From NCBI RefSeq assembly GCF_002872075.1, contig NZ_PGGU01000016.1, positions 707,284 to 771,283 on the forward strand: DNA of 64,000 bases. The letters run 5' to 3'. Shown here one piece after another: positions 8,729-18,649 of this stretch. The stretch is from Microbacterium aurantiacum (GTDB lineage Bacteria; Actinomycetota; Actinomycetes; Actinomycetales; Microbacteriaceae). Under the pieces are notes generated by a model, which saw only the letters and a list, made by a program, of their open reading frames with translations, did not search any database and was not told the DNA's origin. A program made the translations under genes and the position numbers. The number at the start of each line of letters is the position of its first letter. Positions within the stretch are counted from its first letter, which is position 1.

Positions 8729-9397
8729 ATGGTCCGCTCCGAAGAGCAGAATCGTCTGGCGCGCGAACGTTCTCGCGAGAGCATTCTGTCGGCGGCCATC
8801 GATCTGTTCAGCGAACGCGGCGTCGACGGGGCGAGCATCGCCGAGATCACGCGTAGAGCCGGCGTCGCCCAGGGCCTGGTCAACTACTACTTCGGCGGCA
8901 AGGAGCAGCTGGTCGCCGCCGTGATCGACCGCTGGTTCGAGATGGTCCTCGGGCTCTCCCAGGTCGAAGGCGATGCGAATGCGCGGTTGGCCGGCGTGAT
9001 CGACGGCGCACTGATGGCCACGGCCTTCGTGTTGCCGCTGCAGCGCGCCGTTCTCGCGATGCAGCAGCAGCCGTCTACGCATCGACTCTTCGCCGAATCC
9101 GAGGAACGGCACGCTGCAGCGGTGCACACGGCGGAGGACACCGTGCGCGGGATCTTCCGGGAGCGCGGCGACGACGACCCTGCCGTCGAGGAGATCATGC
9201 TGCGCACCACGCTCGAGGGCATCATCGTGAAGTACGCGGTCTACGGGCACACCTACCCGCTGGAAGCATCCCGCCGATGGGTCTACCGGATCTACGGTCT
9301 GCCCCAACCGCACGAGCCGCTCCCGCTCGCCCCCGGGCAGAAACCTGTTCCAGGGGCCGAGCCGAGACCCCGCGCCGCGGATTCAGCCGGGTTCTGA
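8729..9397 (+). CDS. TetR family regulator (BetI-like)
   Basis: 222 aa. N-terminal TetR domain: ILSAAIDLFSERGVDGASIAEITRRAGVAQGLVNYYFGGKEQLVAAVI (about residues 20-66), where the LVNYYF recognition helix is of the BetI-like subgroup. The C-terminal ligand domain ends in a Pro-rich tail (PLPLAPGQKPVPGAEPRP), which is probably disordered. The regulated genes are most likely itself and the divergent DUF1266 operon, through the palindrome about 65 bases upstream. The ATG has gaggagg (8715-8721) as RBS. The effector cannot be deduced. Confidence 0.92.
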   Translation: MVRSEEQNRLARERSRESILSAAIDLFSERGVDGASIAEITRRAGVAQGLVNYYFGGKEQLVAAVIDRWFEMVLGLSQVEGDANARLAGVIDGALMATAFVLPLQRAVLAMQQQPSTHRLFAESEERHAAAVHTAEDTVRGIFRERGDDDPAVEEIMLRTTLEGIIVKYAVYGHTYPLEASRRWVYRIYGLPQPHEPLPLAPGQKPVPGAEPRPRAADSAGF

Positions 9398-9412
9398 GAA
9401 CGGGAAGTTCCC

Positions 9413-9433
9413 GATGCCTCGGCCGAAGGCATC
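9413..9433. terminator. Short hairpin between convergent genes
   Basis: gatgcct (9413-9419) pairs with aggcatc (9427-9433) between the convergent TetR and uracil permease genes. The stem is only 7 bp, preceded by a smaller cgggaa/ttcccg stem. It is a weak candidate terminator pair. Confidence 0.35.
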
Positions 9434-9458
9434 CGGGGCCCTGTCGCCGTTGCGAACC

Positions 9459-10799
9459 TTAAGCCGGGTCTCCGCCGAGAGGACCCACAGCCGGGATCGG
9501 GCCGCCGTCATCGGCGCCGGTCTTGCGCCAGCGAGCGATCGCGTTGCCCAGGTGGTAGATCAGCAGGGCTGCGACCGTGCCGAGCACGATCGCGCCGAGC
9601 TGGAAGCTGCCCCAGCTCATCGCGAAGCCGGCGATCGCGATGACGAACGACACGGCGACCGTGTACTGGTTGACCGGGCGCGAGAAGTCGACGCGGTTGT
9701 CCACCCAGATCTTGATGCCGATGACGCCGATCAGGCCGTACAGGGCGGTGGTCACCCCGCCGAGCACGCCGGCGGGGATCGTGTTGAAGATGACGCCGAC
9801 CTTCGGCGAGAAGGCGAGCAGGATCGCGACGATGCCGGCCACCCAGTACGCCGCGGTCGAGTAGACGCGGGTCGCCGCCATCACGCCGATGTTCTCCCCG
9901 TAGGTCGTCGTCCCCGAGCCGCCGAAGCCGCCGGCGAGGGCAGTCGCGACGCCGTCGGCGACGAGGGCCCGGCCGGTGTGCGTGTTAATCGACGGATCGT
10001 TCGTCATGGTCGCGACGCCACGGACGTGTCCGACGTTCTCGGCGATGAGCACCAGCACGACGGGCAGGAACATCGGCACGAGGCCCCAGGCCACCGGGTC
10101 GCCGACTGCGGCGAGGTGGAAATCGGGCAGGCCGACCCAGGCCGCCTCGGCGACCCCGTCGAACTTCACCTGGCCGGTGAAGAGGGCGACGACGTAACCG
10201 ACGATGACGCCGAGGAAGATCGAGATCCGCCCCAGGAAGCCGCGGAACAGCACGCTGAAGATCACCACGGCGGCCAGCGTCACGGTGGCGAGCTCCGGCT
10301 GCTGTTGGAAGTTGTTCCACGCGGCCGGCGCGAGGTTGAACCCGATCAGCGCGACGATGGAGCCGGCCACCACCGGGGGCATGAGACGGTCGATCCATCC
10401 GGTGCCGACGGCCTGCACCAGGAAGCCGACGAGGGCGAGCAGTACGCCCGCCGCCACGACCCCGAGGAGCGCTTGCGTGATCTGCTCCGCCGACTCGAGC
10501 GCCTGACCGGCGTTGAGCGCCGTGATCGGGGCGATGAACGCGAACGAGGAGCCGAGGTAGCTGGGCAGGCGGTTGCGGGTGAGCAGCAGGAACAGCAGGG
10601 TGCCGAGGCCCGAGAACAGCAGCGTCGTCGAGACCGGGAAGCCGGTCAGGATCGGAACCAGGAACGTCGCGCCGAACATCGCGATGACGTGCTGCACGCC
10701 GATCGCGATCGTGGCCGGCCAGTTCAGGCGCTCGTCGGGCCGGACGACGGCGCCGGGCTCGACGGTCCGGCCGTTTCCGTGCAGGTTCCACAGCGGCAT
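9459..10799 (-). CDS. uraA: Uracil permease (NCS2/UraA family)
   Basis: 446-aa polytopic protein of the nucleobase:cation symporter-2 family. It closely follows the UraA pattern: an opening like NWPATIAIGVQHVIAMFGATFLVP, RNRLPSYLGSSFAFIAP, the AENVGH segment carrying the conserved Glu/His of the binding site, and the signature GGFGGSGTTTYGENIGVMAAT. It should import uracil with protons across the cytoplasmic membrane; xanthine specificity is less likely but not excluded. The ATG is preceded by gaggagcacgc, a good RBS. Its position near purC fits nucleotide salvage, but it has its own promoter region of about 117 bases. Confidence 0.9.
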   Translation of the reverse strand: MPLWNLHGNGRTVEPGAVVRPDERLNWPATIAIGVQHVIAMFGATFLVPILTGFPVSTTLLFSGLGTLLFLLLTRNRLPSYLGSSFAFIAPITALNAGQALESAEQITQALLGVVAAGVLLALVGFLVQAVGTGWIDRLMPPVVAGSIVALIGFNLAPAAWNNFQQQPELATVTLAAVVIFSVLFRGFLGRISIFLGVIVGYVVALFTGQVKFDGVAEAAWVGLPDFHLAAVGDPVAWGLVPMFLPVVLVLIAENVGHVRGVATMTNDPSINTHTGRALVADGVATALAGGFGGSGTTTYGENIGVMAATRVYSTAAYWVAGIVAILLAFSPKVGVIFNTIPAGVLGGVTTALYGLIGVIGIKIWVDNRVDFSRPVNQYTVAVSFVIAIAGFAMSWGSFQLGAIVLGTVAALLIYHLGNAIARWRKTGADDGGPIPAVGPLGGDPA

Positions 10800-10916
10800 G
10801 CGTGCTCCTCAGAGTCGGGGGTGAAGACTGGGGAAACACTATCGGCTCGCGGGGCACAGCCGAATGGCGCGACGATCACGCCGAGCGGCCCAGCCCGGCG
10901 CGCGTCGCTCGCGGCG

Positions 10917-11117
10917 TCAGTCGAGGACGAAGGTGACCTCGAGCGTCACCTGCCAGTCGGTGATCGCACCGTCGCTGACGCTGACCTTGTGCTCCTTCAC
11001 CCAGGCGCCGCTCACATTCCGCAGCGTTTCGCTCGACCTCTCGATTCCGAGTCGGACGGCATCCTCGAAGCTCGTCGTCGAGCGGGCGGTGATGGTGGTG
11101 ACACGTGCTACGGACAT
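10917..11117 (-). CDS. Dodecin
   Basis: Small flavin-binding protein, 66 aa, starting MSVARVTTITARSTTSFEDAV. The beta-alpha-beta-beta dodecin pattern is visible, including the conserved Trp in GAITDWQVTLEVTFVLD that stacks against flavin. Dodecins form hollow dodecamers that store or buffer FMN/riboflavin. The start at 11117 is decided by the excellent RBS aaggagg, 6 bases upstream. A longer open frame to 11162 adds 15 residues not seen in dodecins. Confidence 0.93.
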   Translation of the reverse strand: MSVARVTTITARSTTSFEDAVRLGIERSSETLRNVSGAWVKEHKVSVSDGAITDWQVTLEVTFVLD

Positions 11118-11205
11118 GGCAATCCTCCTTGACGGCGTGTGGAGGTCCCATGCAACGCCCAATCCGCTGTGTCCGCAAGAGGCAGCGCGGATCGGGCCGG
11201 ACGGG

Positions 11206-12084
11206 TCAGGCCCCCAGGCGCTCGATCAGTTCGCGATACCGGCCGGCCGTGCGCTCGACGATGTCCTCGGGGAGCACAGGCGGTTCGCCTTCCTGGTCCC
11301 AGTTCGCGGCCAGCCAGTCGCGGACGATCTGCTTGTCGAAGCTCGCCATCCGCTCGCTCGGCGTCGAACCGGTGCGCCAGGACTCGGCATCCCAGTACCG
11401 CGACGAGTCGCTGGTGAGCACCTCGTCGGCGAGGCGCAGGGTGCCATCGGCATCCGTCCCGAACTCGAACTTCGTGTCGGCGAGGATCAGGCCCTTCTCC
11501 TCGGCGATCGCCGCGGCGCGCGCATAGATCGCCAGCGACAGTTCGCGCAGCTCGGTGGCGCGCTCCCCTCCGACCAGCTCGACGGTCTGCTCGAACGTGA
11601 TGTTCTCGTCGTGCTCACCCATCGGAGCCTTGTACGCGGGGGTGAACAGCGGCTCCGGCAGGCGGTCGCCGTTCTGCAGGCCCTCGGGCAGCGGGATGCC
11701 GCAGACGGTGCCGCTCTTCTGGTACTCGAGCCATCCGGAGCCGGTGATGTACCCGCGCACCACGCATTCGATGGGCAGCATCTCGAGCGACTGCGCGAGC
11801 ATCGCCCGCTCGGCGACGGATGCCGGGATGTCGCCCTCGGCGAGATGATTCGGCACATCGGAGAGCTGTGCGAACCACCACCGACTGAGCCGCGTCAGCA
11901 GTGCGCCCTTCTCTGGGATGCCGGGCGAGAGCACGAAGTCGAACGCGCTGACCCGATCACTGGCGACGACGAGGATGCGGGTGTCCGCAGGATCCTCCGA
12001 CGCGAACAGGTCGCGCACCTTGCCGGAATAGATGTGCCGCCAGCCGGGGATGCTCTGCGCCGTGCCTTCAGAAGGAGTGCTCAC
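11206..12084 (-). CDS. purC: Phosphoribosylaminoimidazole-succinocarboxamide synthase (SAICAR synthetase)
   Basis: Step 7 of IMP synthesis: joins CAIR and aspartate with ATP. 292 aa, normal for actinobacteria. Motifs: YSGKVRDLF near the N-terminus, VVASDRVSAFDFVL, LPIECVVRGYITGSGW, and the late LADTKFEFG and DEVLTSDSSRYWD. The frame is open far upstream, but GTG 12084 is chosen because the protein then begins directly before the conserved GWRHIYSGKVRDLF. In addition, a -10 box GATAAT lies exactly six bases upstream, the leaderless arrangement seen at many genes here. It diverges from a GNAT gene with only 90 bases between starts. Confidence 0.95.
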   Translation of the reverse strand: MSTPSEGTAQSIPGWRHIYSGKVRDLFASEDPADTRILVVASDRVSAFDFVLSPGIPEKGALLTRLSRWWFAQLSDVPNHLAEGDIPASVAERAMLAQSLEMLPIECVVRGYITGSGWLEYQKSGTVCGIPLPEGLQNGDRLPEPLFTPAYKAPMGEHDENITFEQTVELVGGERATELRELSLAIYARAAAIAEEKGLILADTKFEFGTDADGTLRLADEVLTSDSSRYWDAESWRTGSTPSERMASFDKQIVRDWLAANWDQEGEPPVLPEDIVERTAGRYRELIERLGA

Positions 12085-12090
12085 CCTGCC

Positions 12091-12168
12091 ATTATCCCGG
12101 TTCGGTCCGTTCCGCCGTTCTCCGGGACTCAGACTCCGCGCGAGACTCCCGCCTGCGGTGTCTACCCT
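12091..12168. promoter_or_regulatory. Divergent leaderless promoters of purC and the GNAT gene
   Basis: On the minus strand GATAAT (12096-12091) ends six bases before the purC GTG. On the plus strand TACCCT (12163-12168) ends six bases before the GNAT GTG. Such spacing puts the transcription start at or next to the start codon, so neither mRNA should carry a Shine-Dalgarno leader. Confidence 0.6.
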
Positions 12169-12174
12169 GGAACC

Positions 12175-12723
12175 GTGCCCGACGACTTCCTCACCGCGCG
12201 CCTGCGATTGTCCCGCCCGACCCCCGCAGATATCGACGCCGTTCACGCGATCAATGCGGACCCCAGAGTGTGGACGCACTTCCCGAGCCTGCGGCACACC
12301 GACATCGCCACGACCGTGGCGATGATGGAACGCTGGGAGCGCAGCTGGAAGGAAGCGGGACTGGGATCGTCGGTGGTGCGGCTGCGCAGCACGGGGGAGG
12401 TGATCGGCAACGGCGGCTGCTCACTGCTGCACGATGCGGTGTGGAACGTGGGATACCGGATCGCCGCCGATCATCACGGCCATGGCTATGCGACCGAGAT
12501 CGCCGGTGCCGCCGTCGAGCACGCACGGGAGATCGATCCGGACCGCCCGATCATCGCCTTCCTGGTCGAGCACAATCGCGCCTCCGGCCGGGTGGCCGAG
12601 AAGCTCGGGCTGCGCCTGGTGCACCGCGGGCCGGATGCCGGCAACCCCGACCCGTCGGTGACGCGCCTGGTCTACGCCGATCGGGAGATGACCCCGGAGC
12701 AGCTCGCCGCGACGCTGCGGTAG
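12175..12723 (+). CDS. GNAT family N-acetyltransferase (RimJ/RimL-like)
   Basis: 182 aa. The opening TARLRLSRPTPADIDAVHAINADPRVW is typical of RimJ/RimL-type acetyltransferases. The acetyl-CoA loop is recognisable around NVGYRIAADHHGHGYATEIAGAAVEHA, followed by FLVEHNRASGRVAEKLGLRLVHRG, the usual late strand-helix. It would transfer an acetyl group from acetyl-CoA to an amine, but the substrate is not predictable. GTG 12175 is supported by the leaderless TACCCT box. A tail of about 25 residues follows the core. Confidence 0.85.
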   Translation: MPDDFLTARLRLSRPTPADIDAVHAINADPRVWTHFPSLRHTDIATTVAMMERWERSWKEAGLGSSVVRLRSTGEVIGNGGCSLLHDAVWNVGYRIAADHHGHGYATEIAGAAVEHAREIDPDRPIIAFLVEHNRASGRVAEKLGLRLVHRGPDAGNPDPSVTRLVYADREMTPEQLAATLR

Positions 12724-12751
12724 CGGTCCGATGCGGGTCGGATGGCGGGTG

Positions 12752-12757
12752 TAGCGT
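12752..12757 (+). promoter_or_regulatory. Leaderless -10 box of the DHA2 transporter
   Basis: TAGCGT ends six bases before GTG 12764, with no Shine-Dalgarno sequence between. It supports both a promoter and the chosen start. Confidence 0.5.
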
Positions 12758-12763
12758 TGCGCC

Positions 12764-14263
12764 GTGACCTCCCCCGAACGCACGACGACCGGTTCGATCC
12801 TGCAGCCGAGCAGCCCGTGGCCGGCGCTGTGGGCGATGGTGATCGGGTTCTTCATGATCCTCGTCGACACGACGATCGTGTCGGTGGCGAACCCCGCGAT
12901 CAAGGCCGCGCTCGATCCGGACACGAACAACTTCGACAACGTCGTCTGGGTGACCAGCGCCTATCTGCTGGCCTACGCGGTGCCGCTCCTGATCACCGGC
13001 AGGCTTGGCGACCGTTTCGGACCGAAGAACATCTACCTGATCGGTCTCGCGGTCTTCACGCTCGCCTCGCTGTGGTGCGGGCTGTCGACCACCCTGGAAG
13101 GCCTGATCGTGGCGCGCGCGGCACAGGGCCTGGGGGCGGCGTGCATGACCCCGCAGACGATGGCCGTGATCACCCGCACCTTCCCGCCCGACCGCCGAGG
13201 CGCGGCGATGGGGCTGTGGGGAGGCACGTCCGGCGTCGCGATGCTCGTCGGGCCGCTGGCGGGCGGACTGCTGGTCGACGCCTTCGGGTGGGAGGCGATC
13301 TTCTTCGTGAACCTCCCCATCGGCATCCTGGGCTTCGTGCTCGCCCTGCTGCTGGTGCCGAAGCTCGAGACGCATCCGCACCGCTTCGACATTCCCGGGG
13401 TGTTCCTCAGCGCGGCGGCGCTCTTCCTCATCGTCTTCGGACTGCAGGAGGGGGAGGCGCACGACTGGGGGATGATCTGGGGCCCCATCTCGGTGTGGGG
13501 GCTCATCGCCGCCGGAGTCGTCGTGCTCGCGCTCTTCCTCTGGTACCAGGCGCGCACCAAGACGGAGCCCCTGGTGCCGATGGCGCTGTTCCGCGACCGC
13601 AACTTCTCGTGGTCGAACGTCGCGATCGCGACCGTCGGCTTCACCGTGACGAGCATGTCGCTGCCGCTGATGTTCTTTCTCCAGTTGGCCCGCGGACTCA
13701 CGCCGACCGAGGCGGCACTGCTCATGATCCCGATGGCGGTCGCCGCCGGCGTGCTTTCGCCGTTCGCCGGGAAGGTGCTCGACCGCATCGATCCGCGGAT
13801 CATGCTCGTGCCGGGGCTGCTGCTCGTCTCCGCGTCGTTGTTCCTGTTCGCCTTCCTGATGAACACCGAGGTCGACACTGCGTGGCTGCTCGTGCCGTCG
13901 GCGATCCTCGGGGTCGGGAACGCCGGCATGTGGGGGCCGCTGGCCACCACGGCCACGCGAAACCTGCCTCGGTTCCAGGCCGGTGCCGGCGCCGGCATCT
14001 ACAACACCACCCGGACCGTCGGCTCGGTGCTCGGGTCGGCCGCGATCGCGGCGTTCATGCAGAGCCGCATCGAGGCGAACCTTCCCGGCGCGGGCGATGC
14101 ACCCGGTGGCATGGGCGGCGGTTCCCTGCCGCCGGCGGTGGCCGCGCCGTTCGCGGATGCGATGGCGCAGACGATGCTGATGCCGGCAGTGCTCATCCTG
14201 GTCGGGGTGATCGCGGTGCTGTTCCTGCGCGGCAAGCCGTCTTCCGCGGTCGACCTCCGCTAG
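12764..14263 (+). CDS. MFS efflux transporter, DHA2 (EmrB/QacA) family
   Basis: 499 aa, about 14 hydrophobic segments, the size of DHA2 drug:proton antiporters. Motif-A-like sequence GRLGDRFGPKNIYLIG lies in the loop after the second helix. DTTIVSVANPAI in helix 1 carries the family's conserved Asp, and ARAAQGLGAACMTPQTMAVI in helices 4-5 is the QacA/EmrB motif. It probably exports hydrophobic or cationic compounds; the substrate is unknown. There is no adjacent regulator; it is flanked by two GNAT genes on the same strand. Short Gly/Met-rich external loop near the end (APGGMGGGSLPP). Confidence 0.92.
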   Translation: MTSPERTTTGSILQPSSPWPALWAMVIGFFMILVDTTIVSVANPAIKAALDPDTNNFDNVVWVTSAYLLAYAVPLLITGRLGDRFGPKNIYLIGLAVFTLASLWCGLSTTLEGLIVARAAQGLGAACMTPQTMAVITRTFPPDRRGAAMGLWGGTSGVAMLVGPLAGGLLVDAFGWEAIFFVNLPIGILGFVLALLLVPKLETHPHRFDIPGVFLSAAALFLIVFGLQEGEAHDWGMIWGPISVWGLIAAGVVVLALFLWYQARTKTEPLVPMALFRDRNFSWSNVAIATVGFTVTSMSLPLMFFLQLARGLTPTEAALLMIPMAVAAGVLSPFAGKVLDRIDPRIMLVPGLLLVSASLFLFAFLMNTEVDTAWLLVPSAILGVGNAGMWGPLATTATRNLPRFQAGAGAGIYNTTRTVGSVLGSAAIAAFMQSRIEANLPGAGDAPGGMGGGSLPPAVAAPFADAMAQTMLMPAVLILVGVIAVLFLRGKPSSAVDLR

Positions 14264-14312
14264 ACGGCCGCGTCGGTTTGCGCTCGCCGCATTCGTCTGC
14301 TGGGCTGAGGCG

Positions 14313-14843
14313 ATGACGATCGCTCTCATCCGCCCCACCACCGAACTGTTCGACAGCTGGTCATCGGCCATGGCTGAATTCGGCGATGGCCACATCGACG
14401 GCTCGGGGCTGACCGCTCCGGTGACCCCCGACCGGGCCACGCTCGATGCGCTCATCACGAAGGCCACGCTGTTCGCCGACCCGCACGCGGAGCTGCCGGC
14501 GGGGTTCGTGCGCGACGACATGTACTGGATCGTCGATGGCGCAGAGGTCGTGGGCACGCTGTCGTTCCGTCACGAGCTGAACGACTATCTCCGCGAGGTC
14601 GGCGGCCACATCGGCTACGCGGTCAGGGAATCCCGCCGGCGCCGGGGATATGCATCGGCTGGGCTCGCGCTGAGCCTGGAGCGCGCTCGGGAGGTCGGGC
14701 TCGAACGAGTGCTGCTGACGTGCGATGACGACAACATCGGATCGGCTCGCACGATCGAGCGTGCCGGCGGCGTGCTGCAGGACGTCACGGACCAGTCGGC
14801 CCGCGGACACGGACTGATGCGCCGCTACTGGATCACGTTGTAG
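14313..14843 (+). CDS. GNAT family N-acetyltransferase
   Basis: 176 aa. The fold shows as MYWIVDGAEVVGTLSFRHELNDYL, then GGHIGYAVRESRRRRGYASAGLALSLERAREVGLERVLLTCDDDN. This includes the R-R-x-G-Y/x-A acetyl-CoA pyrophosphate loop. It resembles YdfB/YvbK-like predicted acetyltransferases that act on small amines or protein N-termini. It starts 50 bases after the DHA2 pump gene and could be co-transcribed with it. Substrate unknown. Confidence 0.85.
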   Translation: MTIALIRPTTELFDSWSSAMAEFGDGHIDGSGLTAPVTPDRATLDALITKATLFADPHAELPAGFVRDDMYWIVDGAEVVGTLSFRHELNDYLREVGGHIGYAVRESRRRRGYASAGLALSLERAREVGLERVLLTCDDDNIGSARTIERAGGVLQDVTDQSARGHGLMRRYWITL

Positions 14844-14961
14844 CAGGCGCAGCCGGAGCGGACCGGCGGCACGGGCGACACGCCGTCGCCGGATAGGGTG
14901 GTTGGTCGACGACCATCCCGGCAGCACATCTGTCGCCGATCCGATCCGAGGAGCATCCGTC

Positions 14962-16437
14962 GTGATCCCCAATCCCTCTCCTGCGCCCGCGCGCCTGCGC
15001 ACGCTCGGACGCACCGTCGGGGTGATGGCGCTCACGGCGTTCATCGCGGCCGGCGCGCTGCTCGGCGGAGCATCCGCCGCCACAGCGGCTGACACCGAGA
15101 CCTACGTCATCGGAACCGACACGACCTTCGCACCGTTCGAGTTCACCGACGAGAACGGCGACCTCGTCGGCATCGACATGGATCTGCTCCGCGCCATCGC
15201 GAAGGATCAGGGCTTCGAGGTCGAGATCCGCCAGCTCGGATTCGACGCGGCCGTCCAGGCGCTGCAGGCCAATCAGGTCGATGCCGTCATGGCGGGCATG
15301 TCGATCACCGAGGAGCGCGAGAAGACCTTCGACTTCAGCGAGCCGTACTTCACCAGCGGCATCCAGCTCGGAGTCCTCGAGACGAGCGACATCCAGTCGC
15401 TCGACGACCTCGACGGCGAGGCCGTGGCGGTCAAGACGGGGACGCAGGGACAGACCTTCGCGGAGGAGAACCAGGAGAAGTACGGCTTCCGCGTCACGCC
15501 CTATCAGGACACCACCGACATGGTGGACGCCGTCAAGGCCGGCCAGGCTGTCGGCTACTTCGAGGACTTCCCCGTGCTGGCGTACGGCATCCAGCAGGGA
15601 TCGGGCTTCCGCCTCATCGGCGAGCCGGAGCTCGGCGGTGAGTACGGTTTCGCGGTCAACAAGGGGCAGAACCCCGAGCTGATCGAGATGTTCAACGCCG
15701 GACTGGAGAATCTCCAGGCCTCGGGTGACTACGACAAGATCGTCGACACCTACCTGGCCGGCGGTGAGGTGTCGGCGCAGGCGACCGACATCTTCTCGGT
15801 GGCCGTGAAGTACTGGCCGGCGCTGATGGAAGGCCTCTGGCTCACGATCCTCGCGACCATCGTCGCGATCGTGGCGGCGTTCATCCTCGGTCTCATCTTC
15901 GGCTTCGGGCGAGTATCGGCCTTCGCGCCGTTCCGCTGGCTGGCCACCGCGTACGTGTACGTCTTCCGAGGCACGCCGATCCTCGTGCAGGCGTTCTTCG
16001 TGTTCTTCGCCATCCCGCAACTGTTCCCCGGACTCACGTTCAACCCCTTCGTCGCCGGCGCGATCACGCTCTCGCTGAACACCGGTGCGTACATGACCGA
16101 GATCATCCGCGGCGGCATCCAGGCGGTCGACCCGGGTCAGTCCGAGGCATCGCGCTCCCTCGGCCTCGGGCACTGGAAGACGATGCAGAAGGTCGTCCTG
16201 CCCCAGGCCTTCCGCATCATGATCCCGTCGTTCGTCAATCAGGGCATCATCACCCTCAAGGACACGTCGCTGATCAGCGTGATCGGACTCGCCGAGCTGA
16301 CGTTCGTGTCCCGCCAGATCATCGCCTCGACGTACCTGTCAGCCCAGGTGCTGACGATCGTCGCCGTCATCTACTTCGTCGTGATCACGCTCCTCACGCT
16401 GCTCGCGAACCGCCTGGAGAGGAAGTTCAACGCATGA
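14962..16437 (+). CDS. Amino-acid ABC transporter: fused substrate-binding protein and permease
   Basis: 491-aa fusion. Residues 1-34 are a signal peptide (hydrophobic [24 protein letters not shown]). About 36-265 is a family 3 solute-binding domain ([52 protein letters not shown]). About 275-491 is a HisM/GlnP-type permease ([63 protein letters not shown] coupling loop). It imports a polar amino acid, possibly glutamine or arginine (inference), with the ATPase downstream. GTG 14962 has RBS gaggagc at the right distance. The stop overlaps the ATPase start (ATGA). Confidence 0.93.
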   Translation: MIPNPSPAPARLRTLGRTVGVMALTAFIAAGALLGGASAATAADTETYVIGTDTTFAPFEFTDENGDLVGIDMDLLRAIAKDQGFEVEIRQLGFDAAVQALQANQVDAVMAGMSITEEREKTFDFSEPYFTSGIQLGVLETSDIQSLDDLDGEAVAVKTGTQGQTFAEENQEKYGFRVTPYQDTTDMVDAVKAGQAVGYFEDFPVLAYGIQQGSGFRLIGEPELGGEYGFAVNKGQNPELIEMFNAGLENLQASGDYDKIVDTYLAGGEVSAQATDIFSVAVKYWPALMEGLWLTILATIVAIVAAFILGLIFGFGRVSAFAPFRWLATAYVYVFRGTPILVQAFFVFFAIPQLFPGLTFNPFVAGAITLSLNTGAYMTEIIRGGIQAVDPGQSEASRSLGLGHWKTMQKVVLPQAFRIMIPSFVNQGIITLKDTSLISVIGLAELTFVSRQIIASTYLSAQVLTIVAVIYFVVITLLTLLANRLERKFNA

Positions 16438-17162
16438 GCAAGATCGACGTCAGAGACCTGCACAAGTCGTTCGGCGACAACCACGTGCTCAAGGGCATCG
16501 ACCTGACGGTCGAGGACGGCGAGGTCATCGCGGTCATCGGCCCGTCAGGATCGGGCAAGTCCACGCTGCTGCGCTGCCTCAACAAGCTCGAGGAGCCCAC
16601 CTCCGGTCACGTCGTCATCGACGGGGTCGACCTCACCGACAAGAGCGTGAAGCTCGATGAGGTGCGTCAGCGCATCGGCATGGTCTTCCAGCACTTCAAC
16701 CTGTTCCCGCACATGACGGTGCTCGAGAACATCACCCTCGCGCCCATCGAGCTCGGGCGGCTCTCCAAAGCCGGGGCCCGCGAGCGGGCGCTCTCGCTGC
16801 TCGCCCGCGTCGGACTCGAGGAGAAGGCGGATGCGAAGCCGGCGTCCCTCTCCGGCGGTCAGAAGCAGCGGGTCGCGATCGCCCGCGCCCTGGCGATGGA
16901 TCCCGAGATCATGCTCTTCGATGAAGCGACGAGCGCGCTCGACCCCGAGATGGTCGGTGAGGTGCTGCAGGTGATCCGGGACCTCGCGTCCGGCGGTATG
17001 ACCATGGTCCTCGTGACGCACGAGATGGGCTTCGCCCGCGAGGTCTCCGGTCGCACCGTGTTCATGGACGGCGGTGTGGTGGTCGAGGAGGCCCCGCCCG
17101 CCGAGCTGTTCGGCGCTCCGAAGAACGAGCGTCTGAAGGACTTCCTCTCCAAGGTGCTCTGA
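16434..17162 (+). CDS. Amino-acid ABC transporter ATP-binding protein (GlnQ-like)
   Basis: 242 aa, the usual size for polar amino-acid importer ATPases. Walker [11 protein letters not shown]-loop [17 protein letters not shown], signature [19 protein letters not shown], Walker [16 protein letters not shown] and the switch histidine in [10 protein letters not shown] are all intact. It drives uptake through the fused binding protein-permease immediately upstream, with which it overlaps by four bases (ATGA). The pair makes a complete two-gene importer. Confidence 0.96.
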   Translation: MSKIDVRDLHKSFGDNHVLKGIDLTVEDGEVIAVIGPSGSGKSTLLRCLNKLEEPTSGHVVIDGVDLTDKSVKLDEVRQRIGMVFQHFNLFPHMTVLENITLAPIELGRLSKAGARERALSLLARVGLEEKADAKPASLSGGQKQRVAIARALAMDPEIMLFDEATSALDPEMVGEVLQVIRDLASGGMTMVLVTHEMGFAREVSGRTVFMDGGVVVEEAPPAELFGAPKNERLKDFLSKVL

Positions 17163-17200
17163 GCCCGCGCGCGCTGGCGCGGCTTTCCGTGCTCCTCCAT

Positions 17201-17286
17201 CGCCGAGTTCACGGGAACTCGCCGAGTGCACGGCCTACCCACGTCAAGAAGCCGTGTACTCGGCGACAGGCCGTGCACTCGGCGAC
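17201..17286. repeat. REP-like cluster: four copies of a 14-17-base unit in paired orientations
   Basis: Unit cgccgagtgcacggc occurs at 17201-17214 (variant gttcacgg) and 17220-17234 on the plus strand. It occurs inverted at 17251-17267 (gccgtgtactcggcgac) and 17270-17286 (gccgtgcactcggcgac). The ++-- order folds into nested hairpins. It lies between the convergent ATPase gene and purD, and the purD stop region (17303-17312) contains a further partial unit. It may serve as a bidirectional terminator or be a dispersed palindromic repeat. Confidence 0.7.
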
Positions 17287-17301
17287 GGGGCGCCGCGCGA
17301 G

Positions 17302-18579
<1,278 letters not shown>

Positions 18580-18585
18580 CCGTCC

Positions 18586-18591
18586 AGACTA
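18586..18591 (-). promoter_or_regulatory. Leaderless -10 box of purD
   Basis: TAGTCT on the minus strand, exactly six bases upstream of the GTG start, with no Shine-Dalgarno sequence in between. Confidence 0.5.
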
Positions 18592-18649
18592 CCGAGGGTG
18601 CCGGCCAGGGTTTCGGTCCGTGACTGCGGAGTTGTGAACCGCGAGCCTC

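Noticed and set aside
9414..11132. Long open frame antisense to the uracil permease
   Set aside because: High GC keeps complementary frames open. Its translation is Asp/Arg/His-rich without any family, while the opposite strand encodes an intact UraA protein and dodecin. The same reasoning removes the long frames antisense to glgP, purD, the RND gene and others.
12085..12297. N-terminal extension of purC of 71 residues
   Set aside because: The extra residues lie in the promoter and over the start of the divergent GNAT gene; SAICAR synthetases begin close to the GTG at 12084.
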